DNA of 64,000 bases. It comes from Heterocephalus glaber. Taxonomy: Eukaryota; Chordata; Mammalia; Rodentia; Bathyergidae. The notes under the pieces were generated by a model, which was given only the letters and a program-made list of their open reading frames with translations, did not search any database and was not told where the DNA came from. Position 1 is the first letter of the stretch. The number at the start of each line of letters is the position of its first letter. Shown piece after piece: positions 47,411 through 57,935 of the stretch. Both the position numbers and the translations under genes were made by a program. The stretch lies in assembly GCF_000247695.1 (NCBI RefSeq), contig NW_004624781.1, positions 10,448,439-10,512,438 on the forward strand. The letters are read 5' to 3'.

Positions 47411-47533
47411 TTTTTTTTTTTGCTTTTTTGAGGCAGGGTCTCACTGTGCATCCCAGACTGGCCTCAAATTCATGATTCTCCTGTCTCAGCCTCCCAAGTG
47501 CTGGGATTACAGGCAGGCACCCATACCTAGCTC
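47411..47533 (-). mobile_element. B1-type SINE, minus orientation
   Basis: Poly-T then 'gaggcagggtctcactgtgc', 'cctcccaagtgctgggatta' and 'caggcaggcaccca'. It lacks the internal duplication seen in the copy at 48428, so it resembles a short or early B1 form. Confidence 0.88.
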
Positions 47534-48427
47534 ATTCCTCTCCATCATCTTGCCTGTGTTGAATTCAAGTTGTTCTTTGTTTCACTTCTTAGACAAGAGG
47601 TTCACATCCTTGATTTTATATGTTTTTCTCTTCAGATAGAAGTATTTAGAAGAGTAAATTTACCATTCAGCAGTGTTGCATGAATATCCTAAAGTTTTCA
47701 ATGGAACATATTTTTTATTATCTTTCAGTTTTAAATATTTTCTAATTTTCCTCATAATTTATTCTTTGACCCTTCGGTTATTTACAAGTGCTTAATAGCC
47801 AAATATTTTGGAACTTTCCATACATCTTACTACTGTTTTCTGTGTTAAGTCCATTGGGGTCAGAGAGTACATTCTATGGGGTTCCTGTCCTCTTAAATAA
47901 GGGGGCTGGATGTCTGCATAACTAAGCACCCTGTCTTCCATGAATTCCACACACACGGACTAATGAGGAATGTGTGTCTGCTCTTGGGCAATGCAGCGTT
48001 CCATAAATATCAACTAGGGCAAGTTACATAATGATGTTGCTTGGCTTTCTGTTCTTGCTGATTTTGCCTTCTTGTTCTGTTGATTATGAAGAGGGCGTGT
48101 CCTCCAATTGCTGTATCTTCTCCTTCAGTTTGGCCTGTTTATGCTTCATGTACCTAGAAATTCCTCTAGTGCATGTACGCATATATGAGCATGTTATGTC
48201 CTCTCCCTGACTTGATCATTTTTATCATTATGAATTTTACCTCTGGTTTTAGTTTCTGGACTACTTTGTTACCTATAAAGCTACCTATATTTACCTCTTC
48301 TGTAGTGTAATATTTCCCATCTTTTCCTTTCAACTTTTTGATGTCTTTATATTTAAAGTGTATCTTTTTTTAAGCATCGTGCACCTTGATCTTGACTTTC
48401 TATGTGATTTGACATTCATTATCTTTT

Positions 48428-48589
48428 TGTTTTGTTTTCGTTTTGGTTTTCTGAGACAGGGTTTCACTATGTAGTTCAGGATGGCTTTGAACTCACTATG
48501 TAGCCCAGGCGGACCTTGAACTTATGGCAATACTTCTGCGTCAGCCTCCCGAGTGCTGGGATTACATGCATGTGCCACCATGTCAGGCT
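48428..48589 (-). mobile_element. B1 SINE with internal duplication, minus orientation
   Basis: 'ctgagacagggtttcactat' and 'gtgctgggattacatgcatg' identify B1. Between them the segment 'tatgtagttcaggatggctt' is followed by a second similar block 'tatgtagcccaggcggacct', the internal quasi-duplication typical of rodent B1. The target duplication acattcattatctttt / acattcaccatctttt (48412-48427 and 48590-48605) matches 14 of 16. Confidence 0.92.
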
Positions 48590-49560
48590 ACATTCACCAT
48601 CTTTTAATTCAAGTCTTAATCCACATATAGTTCATGAATTATTGACATGATTGGTTTTATCCCCAGTACTCTGCTATTCATTTTCTATTCTTTCCATATG
48701 TTTATTTTTGTTGCTTTTTAAAAAAATATCTTCTCCAGACTACTTTTTAATTACATGACTATGTTTGAGGATTCCAATATATAATTCCTCCATTGGGCTT
48801 TTTATTTCTACCACTTGCTGATTTACTATTTTTTTCATGGTTCCATTAAGGCTCACAATACACTTCCTTAACCTATTATAGTCTACCATTAATTAATATC
48901 ATACCACTTCACTTATAAAGCATTAAATTTAATACAGTATACTCTCACTTATACCATCTCGTGCTTTGGCACATTTACTTCTATATTATAAACCTGTGTG
49001 ATAATTGTTACTATATTTGAATAATCAGATTTTAAATGTTAAGAAAACAAAAAGTCTTTTGTATTTCATTCATATGTTCACATTTGGTTGCTTTTATTTT
49101 CTTCATGTTTCTACTTGGTATAATTTCTCATTGACAATGCATTTTCTGTAACATTTATTGTTTGTAGTTCTGTTAGTGATCAATTCTCTCATCTTTACTT
49201 TCATTTTTATTATTGAAGTATATTTTTACTCACTAGCATTTAGGCTGACAAATTATTTTATTCTAGCATTTTAAAGATAGCATTCCATTTTAACTGGCTT
49301 GTATTATTTTTAATGGAAAGTTACCAGTCATTTCTGTTGTTATTTGCTGAATATAATGTGTGCTTTATTTTTGTTGCTTTTAGGATAGTCTCTTTACCTG
49401 GTTTTTATCTATTTGGTTTTGATGTACGTAAGTGTGGTTTTCTTTATATTTTTACTACTTGAGTTTTGGATTTGTTTTATCTATTCAAATTTAGATTTAA
49501 AACAAAAATTATTTTTCTGTTCTCATTTTTCTCTTTTGTGCTTTTGAAACATCAGTGATA

Positions 49561-49659
49561 AGCTGGGAATTTAGCTCAATGGTTCCGCTGTCTGCCCCGA
49601 AAGCGTAAGGTCCCAAGTTCGATTCCCGGTACCAAAAAAAAAAAAAAAAAAAAAGAAAA
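49561..49659 (+). mobile_element. tRNA-derived SINE with perfect 15-bp target duplication
   Basis: Head 'agctgggaatttagctcaat', 'aagttcgattcccggtacc', then about 22 A and 'gaaaa'. GAAACATCAGTGATA is repeated perfectly at 49546-49560 and 49660-49674. The perfect duplication and long A tract suggest a relatively young copy. The A-box has one change ('caatgg'). Confidence 0.94.
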
Positions 49660-50300
49660 GAAACATCAGTGATAGGTATTGATGGTAGCCTGATATTTTC
49701 CACCTCATTGACATTCTGTGTATTTTTCTTCAGCCATTTTTCTCTCTGTTTGTCATCTTTTCTATTACTTGGACTTCAAATTCACTTTCTTCTGTAGTGT
49801 TTATTTGTAAGCTCATCCACTGAATTTTTTCTTTCAGTTACTAGGTTTTTCAATTCTTAATTTTCTAGAGTTTTAGAAAATAGTTCTCATTTATTTATTG
49901 AGATTTCCATGTAGTGACTCATTGTGTTCATCTTTTCAAAAAGCCTTTCAATGTAAGAACTGTTTTGAAATTTTCTGCCTGCTAATTTTTACTTCTTTGT
50001 CATCTTATATCTATTTCTATTGATTTCGTTCCCTTGTGTTAGATTGCATCTTCCTTCTTGGTTACACATCTATTTTTTTAAATTATGTAATGGGCATTGT
50101 TGAGGGATTAGATTTCATTGTCTTTCCGAAGAGTTTCATTTTGTTTTGATAGGCAGTGAATTTATCATTGTATTGGTCTGAAACCTTTGGGCTCTCTTTG
50201 TAATGCTGGTTAGAACAAATCTATCTCTGAACTAGAATCTACTACCTCTGAATGAGAATCCCAGTTGAATGACCTGGCATATTCAGCAAGGCCTTCAAAC

Positions 50301-53300
50301 TTTTCAAAATTCCTGTTTTGCAGCGCAGTGTTTCTCCTGTAATCTCTACTTAAATTTATTGTCTGAGCTGGCATAGCTTAGTACATCCCTTGTACTTGTA
50401 CAAATTTGCATTCTGCCAAGAAGTTAAGGGGATCCCAACATGGATTTCCAGAACCTCTTTTCTGTAGAGCTTCCTTCTCTATCATGCCTCAACCTACAAA
50501 TGAACCCATTTTATTTTCCCTTAATGCCAGTCTTCAACTCTTCAGCTCACCAAGACCTCAGTATTGTGCTTGGGCACCTCCTTCCTTCTTTGTGACCTTA
50601 CTTAATTGTTGAGCTGACTGGTGGGGTTGCTAGGTGGGGATTGCCTTGAGTATTTTTCTTCTCTGAGGAATGACAATCCCGCGCTGAATCTTTGGTTCTT
50701 AACAATGACTGTCCTCTGCCATATCAGGTTGTCAGTGACTGGAAACATTTCACTCATGTATTTTCTCTAGTTTGAGACTGTACAGCAGGAAGGCTAATCT
50801 GGTACCAGGTACTCCTTCAGGATTAGAAGTTAAAAGTCACTTACAATTTATTAAGTTCAGTTTATTAATGTGGGGTTAGCTAAATACACTTGCTATTTTT
50901 CTTCACCCTCCTTAAAAAACAGTAAAAAAAATAACAAGGGCTAAGACCGTGAACTATATACAATTAATGCTACTACAAAAATTAATTCTGCTGTAAAAGC
51001 ATAAACTGGGATTTAAGATTGAATTCTGAATTTGGCATGATCATTTAAAAAACTTTCAAGGAAGAATTTTGAAAAGGCACGCCAATGGCTCTCTATAGAT
51101 TTAATATTAGAAGATTTTTTTCCTATTTGGAAGCATTGATTTCTTCCCTGCATGGGTTCTTACGTGATGCACTGATTGACATGGCTGCCTGAGAATGGAA
51201 AGTCCAGGACATTTCATTTTTTATCATCACTGAACATCTTGATGGAGGCCTCAGAGTCACTGATTGATTACGTGTTGTCTTGAGCAAAATTTAACCTCTG
51301 TGGGGGAAAGTGAAGGAGAGGAGTCTATTATTTTGTAGATTCTGATTCAAATGGTTAATTTCCTGTCAACCTACTCAGATTCCTATAGTTCAGATTCCTA
51401 TAGTGATTCTTTAGGCAAATGCTAGAAGATGTCAATCTGCCTTAGGTAGCTTTTTAAAAAATTAGTAGATGCAAAGGACTTTCAGGAAGCCAAGAAGTCC
51501 CTTTTCCACTCTCCTAGGGTCGCTCTGACCACAGTGGATTCAGGGTTCAACACAAAGTTGGACACAGCCCTATGTGTTCTTAACCAGACTGACTTCCCAT
51601 TAGACCACCTGCTACGTGGAGAAGTAGTTGAGCTTTTGGTAGCCTGAGTTCAAAGATGAAAGATTAAAAAGCTTCAGGCATTCCTGCTTTTTTGTGCCAC
51701 CTAGATTAATCCCCTTTGTTCAGGGTTTGCCATGATTTCTTTAGCCTCTCTTCTAAGATGGTGTTTCTTGGGCCCAATATACAGAATTTTTCTTAATATC
51801 TCAACTTTTCTCTTATTGAAGGAGCTGAGGAGAACAGTGGGTATGCGGAGAGTTCAGGGGAGTTGGGTTCTACTTTAATACCCTTGGGTATGTTTTAATA
51901 AGACATTAAACTATTTCCTAAAATTATTAACTTGGTCATCCTTGTTTAGATTTGCTGGGTTTCCCCTACATTTCTTGAAAATAACAAGACTACACTTGAT
52001 AAAGAGGATTTCCTATTCCACTTTCTCTCTAGGCAGTGTAACTGGATTAATGACATTTCATTGTGTTTTAATTTTGAGACTTGAAATGGACATTTTGTCT
52101 TTTGCAGTTTTCAGTCCTGTTTATTTAGATTGTGAGGTAGTTGAGCCACAAAGAGATGTTATTATTTATTTAATTTGAAAATGCTCTTAGGTAATTTTCA
52201 GTATCTATTAATGTATATGTTAATTTGCTGTTGGAATTCAATATTTTCTTATCCCATGCATGGGTAATCCACAAATACAAGCAGTTTCAGCCTGTATTTA
52301 TTTTCTGGTGCTCTTAACTCACTCTTCTGGGATAAACTCTTGGGCGCAGTGTTTATGGAAAACTGTGGAGTGGGTGGACTAAAGGATTCTTTCAATGCCA
52401 CCCAAACCCACTTGCCCTTTAGCCATCTGGGATGAGCTGGTCTCATCAGGAGAGTTGAGCTCTCCCTGAATCCTCCTGGGTTCATAATTTTCCCCTCTTT
52501 CTACTGAGAAGTTTTGTTTGGACACGTGGCTTAGATAAAAGATTCCCTCATCTTTAAAAAACAATTGCTAAACTGGGAGTGGTAGTCATCGTTAGCTCCC
52601 CCCATGCAAAGAAAGAGAGAAGAGGCTACTGAAAAATAAAATAACAATAATTAAATTTAGTATAAGTCAGAATTTACAGAGGACTTTCTAATGAAATCGA
52701 ACAAGCCTGGGAGACAAGCAACATCGTCACCACCACTGGACAGAGGGAAGAAGGGAGCTCTGTCTATAACCATACGATCCAAGGGTGTTATGAAATGTTA
52801 AAATGAGAATAGCTTGATGAATGAGTTGAAAAATGTGAGAACTTTGGAAACCAAATTTTGTTTATGACTGAACTGTAGAACTGCAAGGATCTATCTGGAA
52901 GTCCAGCTCTGTAAGGCCTCTGTGTCAGGCATAGACCCAGACCCAGGAGGGCTTTGCTAAGAGTGGAAGCACTGCTTATGGCCAGGGCTGGGCAGGGCTC
53001 CTGGCCAGCAGGGACTTCTCTGGGGCACAGCTGACTCTCCACACTCCCAACAAGCTGCCTCCTCTTAAGTATTTCCAAAGACGCTGGTCCAATGTGGATG
53101 TGGGAAGAAGGGCTGGCTCCCTGAGACTTCATGTGGACAGGTAGCCAGCTACCCAGGTGTGCAGCTTTTTAGTGTGGCAAGGGCAAGATGTGCCAACAAC
53201 AGGCTCCCACATCGCACCAGCATGAATGAGTCAGACTCTTGCTGTTACCTTACAGTCTGACTTCCTCATCGATAGCTGGCTGGGGTGGGACCTTGGGACT

Positions 53301-53479
53301 AGGGAAGGCAGAGGATGAAAGGCACCAGGGCTGGTAAAGGTGGACCTGAGTGCGGATCTATGATGGACGGTTCAGGGATTTCAGTGGGTGCCTCTGCCAG
53401 GCCAGAGGACATACAACTTCCCTTATTTATGCATAGGGCCAAACATGGATTCTATCCAGATATTTCAATGTGAACCCTG
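50301..53479. other. Mostly unique non-coding DNA
   Basis: Over 3 kb with no confidently recognised repeat. Frames up to 114 codons (minus 52788-53132) carry no domain and no splice context. Confidence 0.4.
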
Positions 53480-53489
53480 AGATCCACTG

Positions 53490-53514
53490 ATCATTCATTC
53501 ATTCATTCATTCAT
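53490..53514. repeat. (CATT)n simple repeat
   Basis: About six CATT units, near the start of an old retroposon-like sequence. Confidence 0.95.
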
Positions 53515-53579
53515 GCATCAAAAATTCTCAATGATGTTTTTCATGGAATTTTGCTGAACCAGTTATAGGTAGGGTAGAT

Positions 53580-53700
53580 TAATTAATTAAACCAGTAGTA
53601 CTTTATTGAGTACCAAATATATGTAAAGCACAGTGCTAGACCTTTATAGAACATAAAGGTGAAAATGATATTAATCTTTACCCTCAAGAAGTCTGTTGTC
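53580..53700 (+). repeat. Old retroposon fragment (MIR/L2/L3-like) split by B1
   Basis: 'ctttattgagtaccaaatat', 'gcacagtgctagacctttat' and 'ttaccctcaagaagtctgtt' follow the common mammalian pattern of an attenuated 'tattgagcacctactatgtg' element. It resumes after the B1 at 53864. I cannot separate MIR3, L2 or L3 by eye. Confidence 0.45.
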
Positions 53701-53851
53701 GCTGGGCATGGTGGCACATGCCTGTAATCCCAGCACTTGGGAAGTTGAGGCAGGAGGATCCTTATGAGTTCCAGGCCAGCCTGGCTACATAGTGAGTTCA
53801 GGGTCAGCCTGAACTGCATAGCAAGACCCTGTCTCAAAAAAAAAAAAAAAA
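53701..53851 (+). mobile_element. B1 SINE with internal duplication
   Basis: 'gctgggcatggtggcacatg', 'cctgtaatcccagcacttgg', then two related blocks 'ggccagcctggctacatagt' and 'gggtcagcctgaactgcata', closing with 'gcaagaccctgtctc' and a 17-A tail. Flanks gtctgttgtc (53691-53700) and gtctattgtc (53854-53863) are a 9-of-10 target duplication. Confidence 0.94.
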
Positions 53852-53863
53852 AGGTCTATTGTC

Positions 53864-55044
53864 TAGTTCACATAGAAATACAATGAAATAAAAGGGAGGT
53901 GGGCCAGGTGCCTAGAAAGTGTCATCACATTCAGAGTGGAGGAGTGTGGGGCAAATAGGCATTAAGAGGTTGCACAGAGAAAGAGCCATCTGAACCAGTC
54001 CTGGAAGGTCGGGAAGACTATCACTCTTAAGTTTTTGTCTTTAGTCCATGCCTCTCCCCTGAGCCCATACTCACACCCAGTGGCCTGGCCCACACTGTCG
54101 TACAGATATCAATCAGTATCACATATCAGTTATATCTAACATGGGACTTCTGATTTTACCAAGCCAACCGGCTTTTCTCCCTCTTATTATCTCAGGGGAG
54201 GGAATCCATTCTTCCAGTTGGACAAGGTCTTTCTAGTCTCCTAAATCTACCCCTTTCATTATTTTTCCTGAAGCCAATCTTCATTCCTTCTATAGATCAT
54301 GGATGTGTAAAACTTCGATTTTTGATGTGTTAATAAGACTGATAAAGAGCTAATAGGGACTCAGTAGTAGTTAAATATTGTTGTATAGAATAGAAGATGG
54401 TGTCTTATAATTACTTGTAAGACCAGTATAAAATTCCACCTAGATACTTTCTTCTTCATGGCCTGACTTTGGATATTCGTGTAGTATAGAGGGATTCATA
54501 CATTCATAAGACTCCTGTTGCACTTTAGCATTTACCAAGTGTGATCTTGCTCTGACTGTACTTGACTTCCCAATGAGAAAGTGACACAGTTGTCTTTATT
54601 TTTCTCATTCCACTCATGACAGGGCTTAGGGGAAGAAATGACTTACCTATAATCTTTCAGCTAGAATAAGGAATAATCTTCTACACACAGCCTGGCCCCA
54701 ATACCTGCTGGGCAGCTTGAGGGTTTCCAGGCAATCAGTGGCTCAGTCTGATTGTAAGTGAGGAAACAGTGGTAGATCACATTCCGGAAAAAGTATGGGA
54801 TTTAATTATGGAGGGCCTTGAATGCCACTTAACTACCTATGAACTTCCAAAATTGGGGTCTCCAGAGTAGGAGACACTTCTTCCAGAACTGGGCAAAGCA
54901 GTCTGTTAGATCAAGAAAAATATTAAAATCTCATTCAGATTTTTAAATCTCTTTTTAATAGTATCTTTGGTAATGTCTTATAATATGTTAATATATCTTC
55001 ACATTGAGATATGAATACACACACCTCCAAAGATGTACTAAGAG
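53864..55044. other. Unique-looking non-coding DNA
   Basis: Contains 'ggagggccttgaatgccact' near 54810, a phrase common in some old LTR repeats, but no element could be delimited. No exon seen. Confidence 0.35.
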
Positions 55045-55620
55045 TCTTGGTCAAAAATAGGTTAATATTGAAATAAAAATAAAAGCAGTTTATTACAGGA
55101 AAAGACAAACTGCCATTAATTCCCCTTAAAATAATCCCCCCTCACTTTGAACTCACTTACCTCATCTCTCATGCTACTTTTTGAAGCAGTTCTGGAAGTC
55201 TTCTTTCATGAGTGTTTTTAGTTTCACTGTTGTGGCTGTCCTGAAATCCTTAGTTGATTCAAAATGTTAAGTGATTTCTGTCAAATAAAAACATTACCTG
55301 TGTCTTCACCCACCATATTCACCAAAGCTGGCATCATCCAACTTCTGTGTTTTCTCCTAAGTCAAAATGACCATGAAAGGTCAACATTTTGAAATTATTC
55401 AGTACATCAAGGCAGCCACAACAGCCCAGCGAATGACACTCATGAAAGAGCACTTCCGGAACAGCTGCAGAAAGTGGCAAGAACAGTGGGATAAGTGTGT
55501 TTGAAGTGAGGGGGAAGAGTTTGCAGGAGATCAATGGCAGTGTGTCTTTTATTGTAATGCATTTAAAATTTTTTTAAACATTCACTGTATTGTTTTATCA
55601 CACTCACATGTACATACATA
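55045..55620. mobile_element. Mariner remnant with inverted transposase-end arms (copy B)
   Basis: Left arm (about 55085-55225) is antisense transposase C-terminal sequence plus adjacent terminus: 'tgaagcagttctggaagtct'. The middle (55310-55430) is sense: 'gaccatgaaaggtcaacatt' and 'cagccacaacagcccagcg'. The right arm (55435-55600) repeats the C-terminal end in sense: 'cttccggaacagctgcagaa', then 'aacattcactgtattgtttt', which is the reverse complement of the left end of copy A. So the two arms can pair. All frames are broken. Confidence 0.75.
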
Positions 55621-57434
55621 AGTATTTCAAAATTGCATTTAATGGTAAGAATATAATAATACTTTCTGGGCAAGGCAGCATCATGATAACATCAGCTGTG
55701 CACGAAAATTAATTGTGGGTGCTGTTGCTGGGGCCCCAAAGATAAGCCCTGTCCTCAACGGGCTCCAAGCATACAGCCAACCTGTTTGATGTGAGAACCA
55801 TAGTGAAATAGTAGGAAGGAAAGTACCCTAAAAATATAAAATAAATAAGAAAGCGTACTAAAAAATGCAAGCAGAATTCATATTTAAAACTTCTCAACAG
55901 CTGATGTTAGAAATATGGAAATCTAAGACTCCATTAAAAGCTCAGAGGAGAAGCCTAAAAAATAAGACGAGGAATTTGGAACGGATGCCGAGGAAACCCT
56001 TCTTGGATCTGTCTGAGCAGATTTTCAATTGTTTATTTACTTGGCATTCTCTACTGTCTGTTCCAGAATCATTAGAGCTTTATATGTGGAAAAATAAAAA
56101 CACTTTACAGTGTGGAGCTGTGCTGTTGAAACAATAGAATGAGTTTTTAGGGGATCTTTACCTTTTCTACAGGATAGCATTTATCATTCCATGGTCCAGC
56201 GCTGATAAAACATTAGCAGAAAGGCTTCTGGAAAAGGAAAGAGCCCTGTGAAGAAACTGACTCCCCAAGCATGCATAAGTAGGAGGTTCCATTTGTTCTA
56301 AACCTCCTCAAGCTTCAACATTTCTATGCCCAAAAGCAAAAGCAACATTTTCCTGTTCTTTCCAAACTGAGCTGAAGCCCCGTTTCAGGCACCCTGGCTT
56401 AAAAGCTTTTCCTTCACGAGGAACAAAGTGGCAAACTTTCTAATTTAGTTACAATTCCTGTAACTTAAGAAGCAGCTAAAAAGAATTCTGGTGCAGGCAG
56501 CGATCTGTTTGCCAGAGCCAGGGCTCCATTGGAGTGACAACTATTTTTAGGGAGAATGCTGGCAGGCAGCGCACTAATGAAAGCCTCGACAGAAGTCCCC
56601 TAAATGGCTGCCCCCTTTGTCCAATGCAGACTGGAGAGAGGGCTGGTTTTACAATCACATTTTCCTTAGTTCAAAGATTTCATGTGTCTGCATATTCTGG
56701 ATGGTTCAAAAATGGCTAAGTTCAGGGCAGGGGGAGAAAAAGAACCATTTGCAAATCCATGGATTAAGAGCTGCTGTTGGTTGTTCGGAAAGGACCAGTT
56801 CTTGGCTCAAGGAAAGGTAGGCCGAGCGACATCAAATCTCCCCTCACAGTGTCACGGAGGGAAGAAAGTGCAGAGTAAACCCACATTGCTGTAAATAGGG
56901 GAAATTCAAACTTCCCCTGCAGGAAGTAATGCAGTTATTGTTATGAATGCCTTCGTTGAAGGGAAAAAATTTTGTTGGAACAGAGGATTCTGCTTGAGCG
57001 ACAGAAGTATGAACAGGACATTCTTCACCGGCTGCCTTTGGCTGTGGCTCTTTGGTCTGATTCCTTTGGGGGAGCCCTGTCTGCCTCTCCCTAGGACCCC
57101 TTCTTCCGTGTGACCTTGGGGGAGGCTGCTCCTCTTGAGCCCCAGTTTCTCTCTTTCCACACGGAACTGTGCTTCCTGAAGCCCTCTCTGGTCCTGAGTG
57201 TGACTCTGTACCTAGGTGTCCTGGGTTTGTCTTTTATCACCAGACAGCATGAAAGGAACTTCTTTCATCCCATAACCAGGTCCTGCACCAGCCTGGCCCT
57301 GTGCTTTGCCCATAGGGAGAGCAGGACCAGCGGGACACTCCCTCTTCCCTTAGCCGGATGCATTTGGATTGTAAGTGGCAGGCCACGTTATGTTCCAGCA
57401 AGGAAGAAACCCACTGCAATTCCTGCTCTCCAAT
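55621..57434. other. Unique-looking DNA, possible conserved non-coding block
   Basis: No repeat recognised. Around 56470-56700 the sequence is repeat-free with balanced composition and contains CTATTTTTAG at 56541-56550, an exact match to the MEF2 consensus YTAWWWWTAR. Whether it is an enhancer cannot be told from one genome. Frames up to 90 codons are taken as chance. Confidence 0.3.
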
Positions 57435-57474
57435 GGAGGGAGGGAGGGAGGGGAAAAGAGAGAGAGAGAGAGAA
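57435..57474. repeat. (GGGA)n and (GA)n purine tract
   Basis: Four GGGA-type units followed by eight to nine GA units. The frame at 57110-57523 passes through it and gives an Arg/Glu-rich low-complexity patch. Confidence 0.93.
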
Positions 57475-57624
57475 ACTTAAACGTACTCAAGGAGAACAGT
57501 GTAATAGAAATGCAATGCTGTGACCGGTGGAACCTGGAAGGGTATGGCTGAAAGTCTGTGAAGGCTCCTGGGTCTGCCGAGGAGCACTGTGGCTGGGAAA
57601 CCCAGCCTGCTTCTATTTGTTCCT

Positions 57625-57790
57625 GGTGCTGCCACTTACTGCCTGTGGAACTGAAGACACATTTCTCCATCTTGGTGTAGCTCAGTGTTCTCATCTGTCA
57701 AATGGGGTTGACGATGGTAATTGCTTCATAGGGTTAAATATAAAGTTGTGTAGAACAGAGCTAGGGGCTTACTAAGCACTGCCTGAATAT
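57625..57790 (-). mobile_element. MIR SINE, minus orientation
   Basis: 'tggtgctgccacttactgcc', 'ttctcatctgtcaaatgggg', 'aattgcttcatagggttaaa' and 'ggggcttactaagcactgcc' are clear antisense MIR landmarks. Confidence 0.85.
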
Positions 57791-57837
57791 TATGATGGAG
57801 GTGATTAATGTCTGGTGACCCCACTGAAGTGGGAGCC

Positions 57838-57935
57838 CCAAGAAAACAGGTAATAGGATTGTTGTGCTCATCACTGTGGTTCTTAGTGTCTATCAGGGCT
57901 TGCTAGATAGTTAGTGCTCAGTAAACACTTGCAAA
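57838..57935 (-). mobile_element. L2 LINE 3' tail, minus orientation
   Basis: 'ttgttgtgctcatcactgtg', 'cttagtgtctatcagggctt' and 'agtgctcagtaaacacttgc' follow the antisense L2 tail pattern. Confidence 0.55.

Larger units (their letters stand above)
46730..50300 (-). mobile_element. Long ancient L1, minus orientation, broken by three SINEs
   Basis: Antisense landmarks progress from ORF2 ('gttatactaacttcatagaa', 'cccttcggttatttacaagt', 'ccattggggtcagagagtac', 'tttatgcttcatgtacctag') to ORF1/5' text ('ttttgatgtacgtaagtgtg', 'tttctttcagttactaggtt', 'aatgggcattgttgagggat'). The span is about 3.1 kb of L1 after removing two B1s and one tRNA SINE. No intact frame. The 114-codon plus frame at 47295 crosses a B1 and is spurious. 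Confidence 0.8.

Noticed and set aside
47295..47639. 114-codon plus-strand frame with a hydrophobic start
   Set aside because: It is antisense L1 joined to antisense B1 sequence; the apparent protein is the well-known artefact of translating such repeats.
49561..49640. tRNA gene
   Set aside because: The A- and B-box resemble a tRNA, but the acceptor stem does not pair properly, and the poly-A tail with target duplication shows it is a SINE. The same applies to the other five copies.
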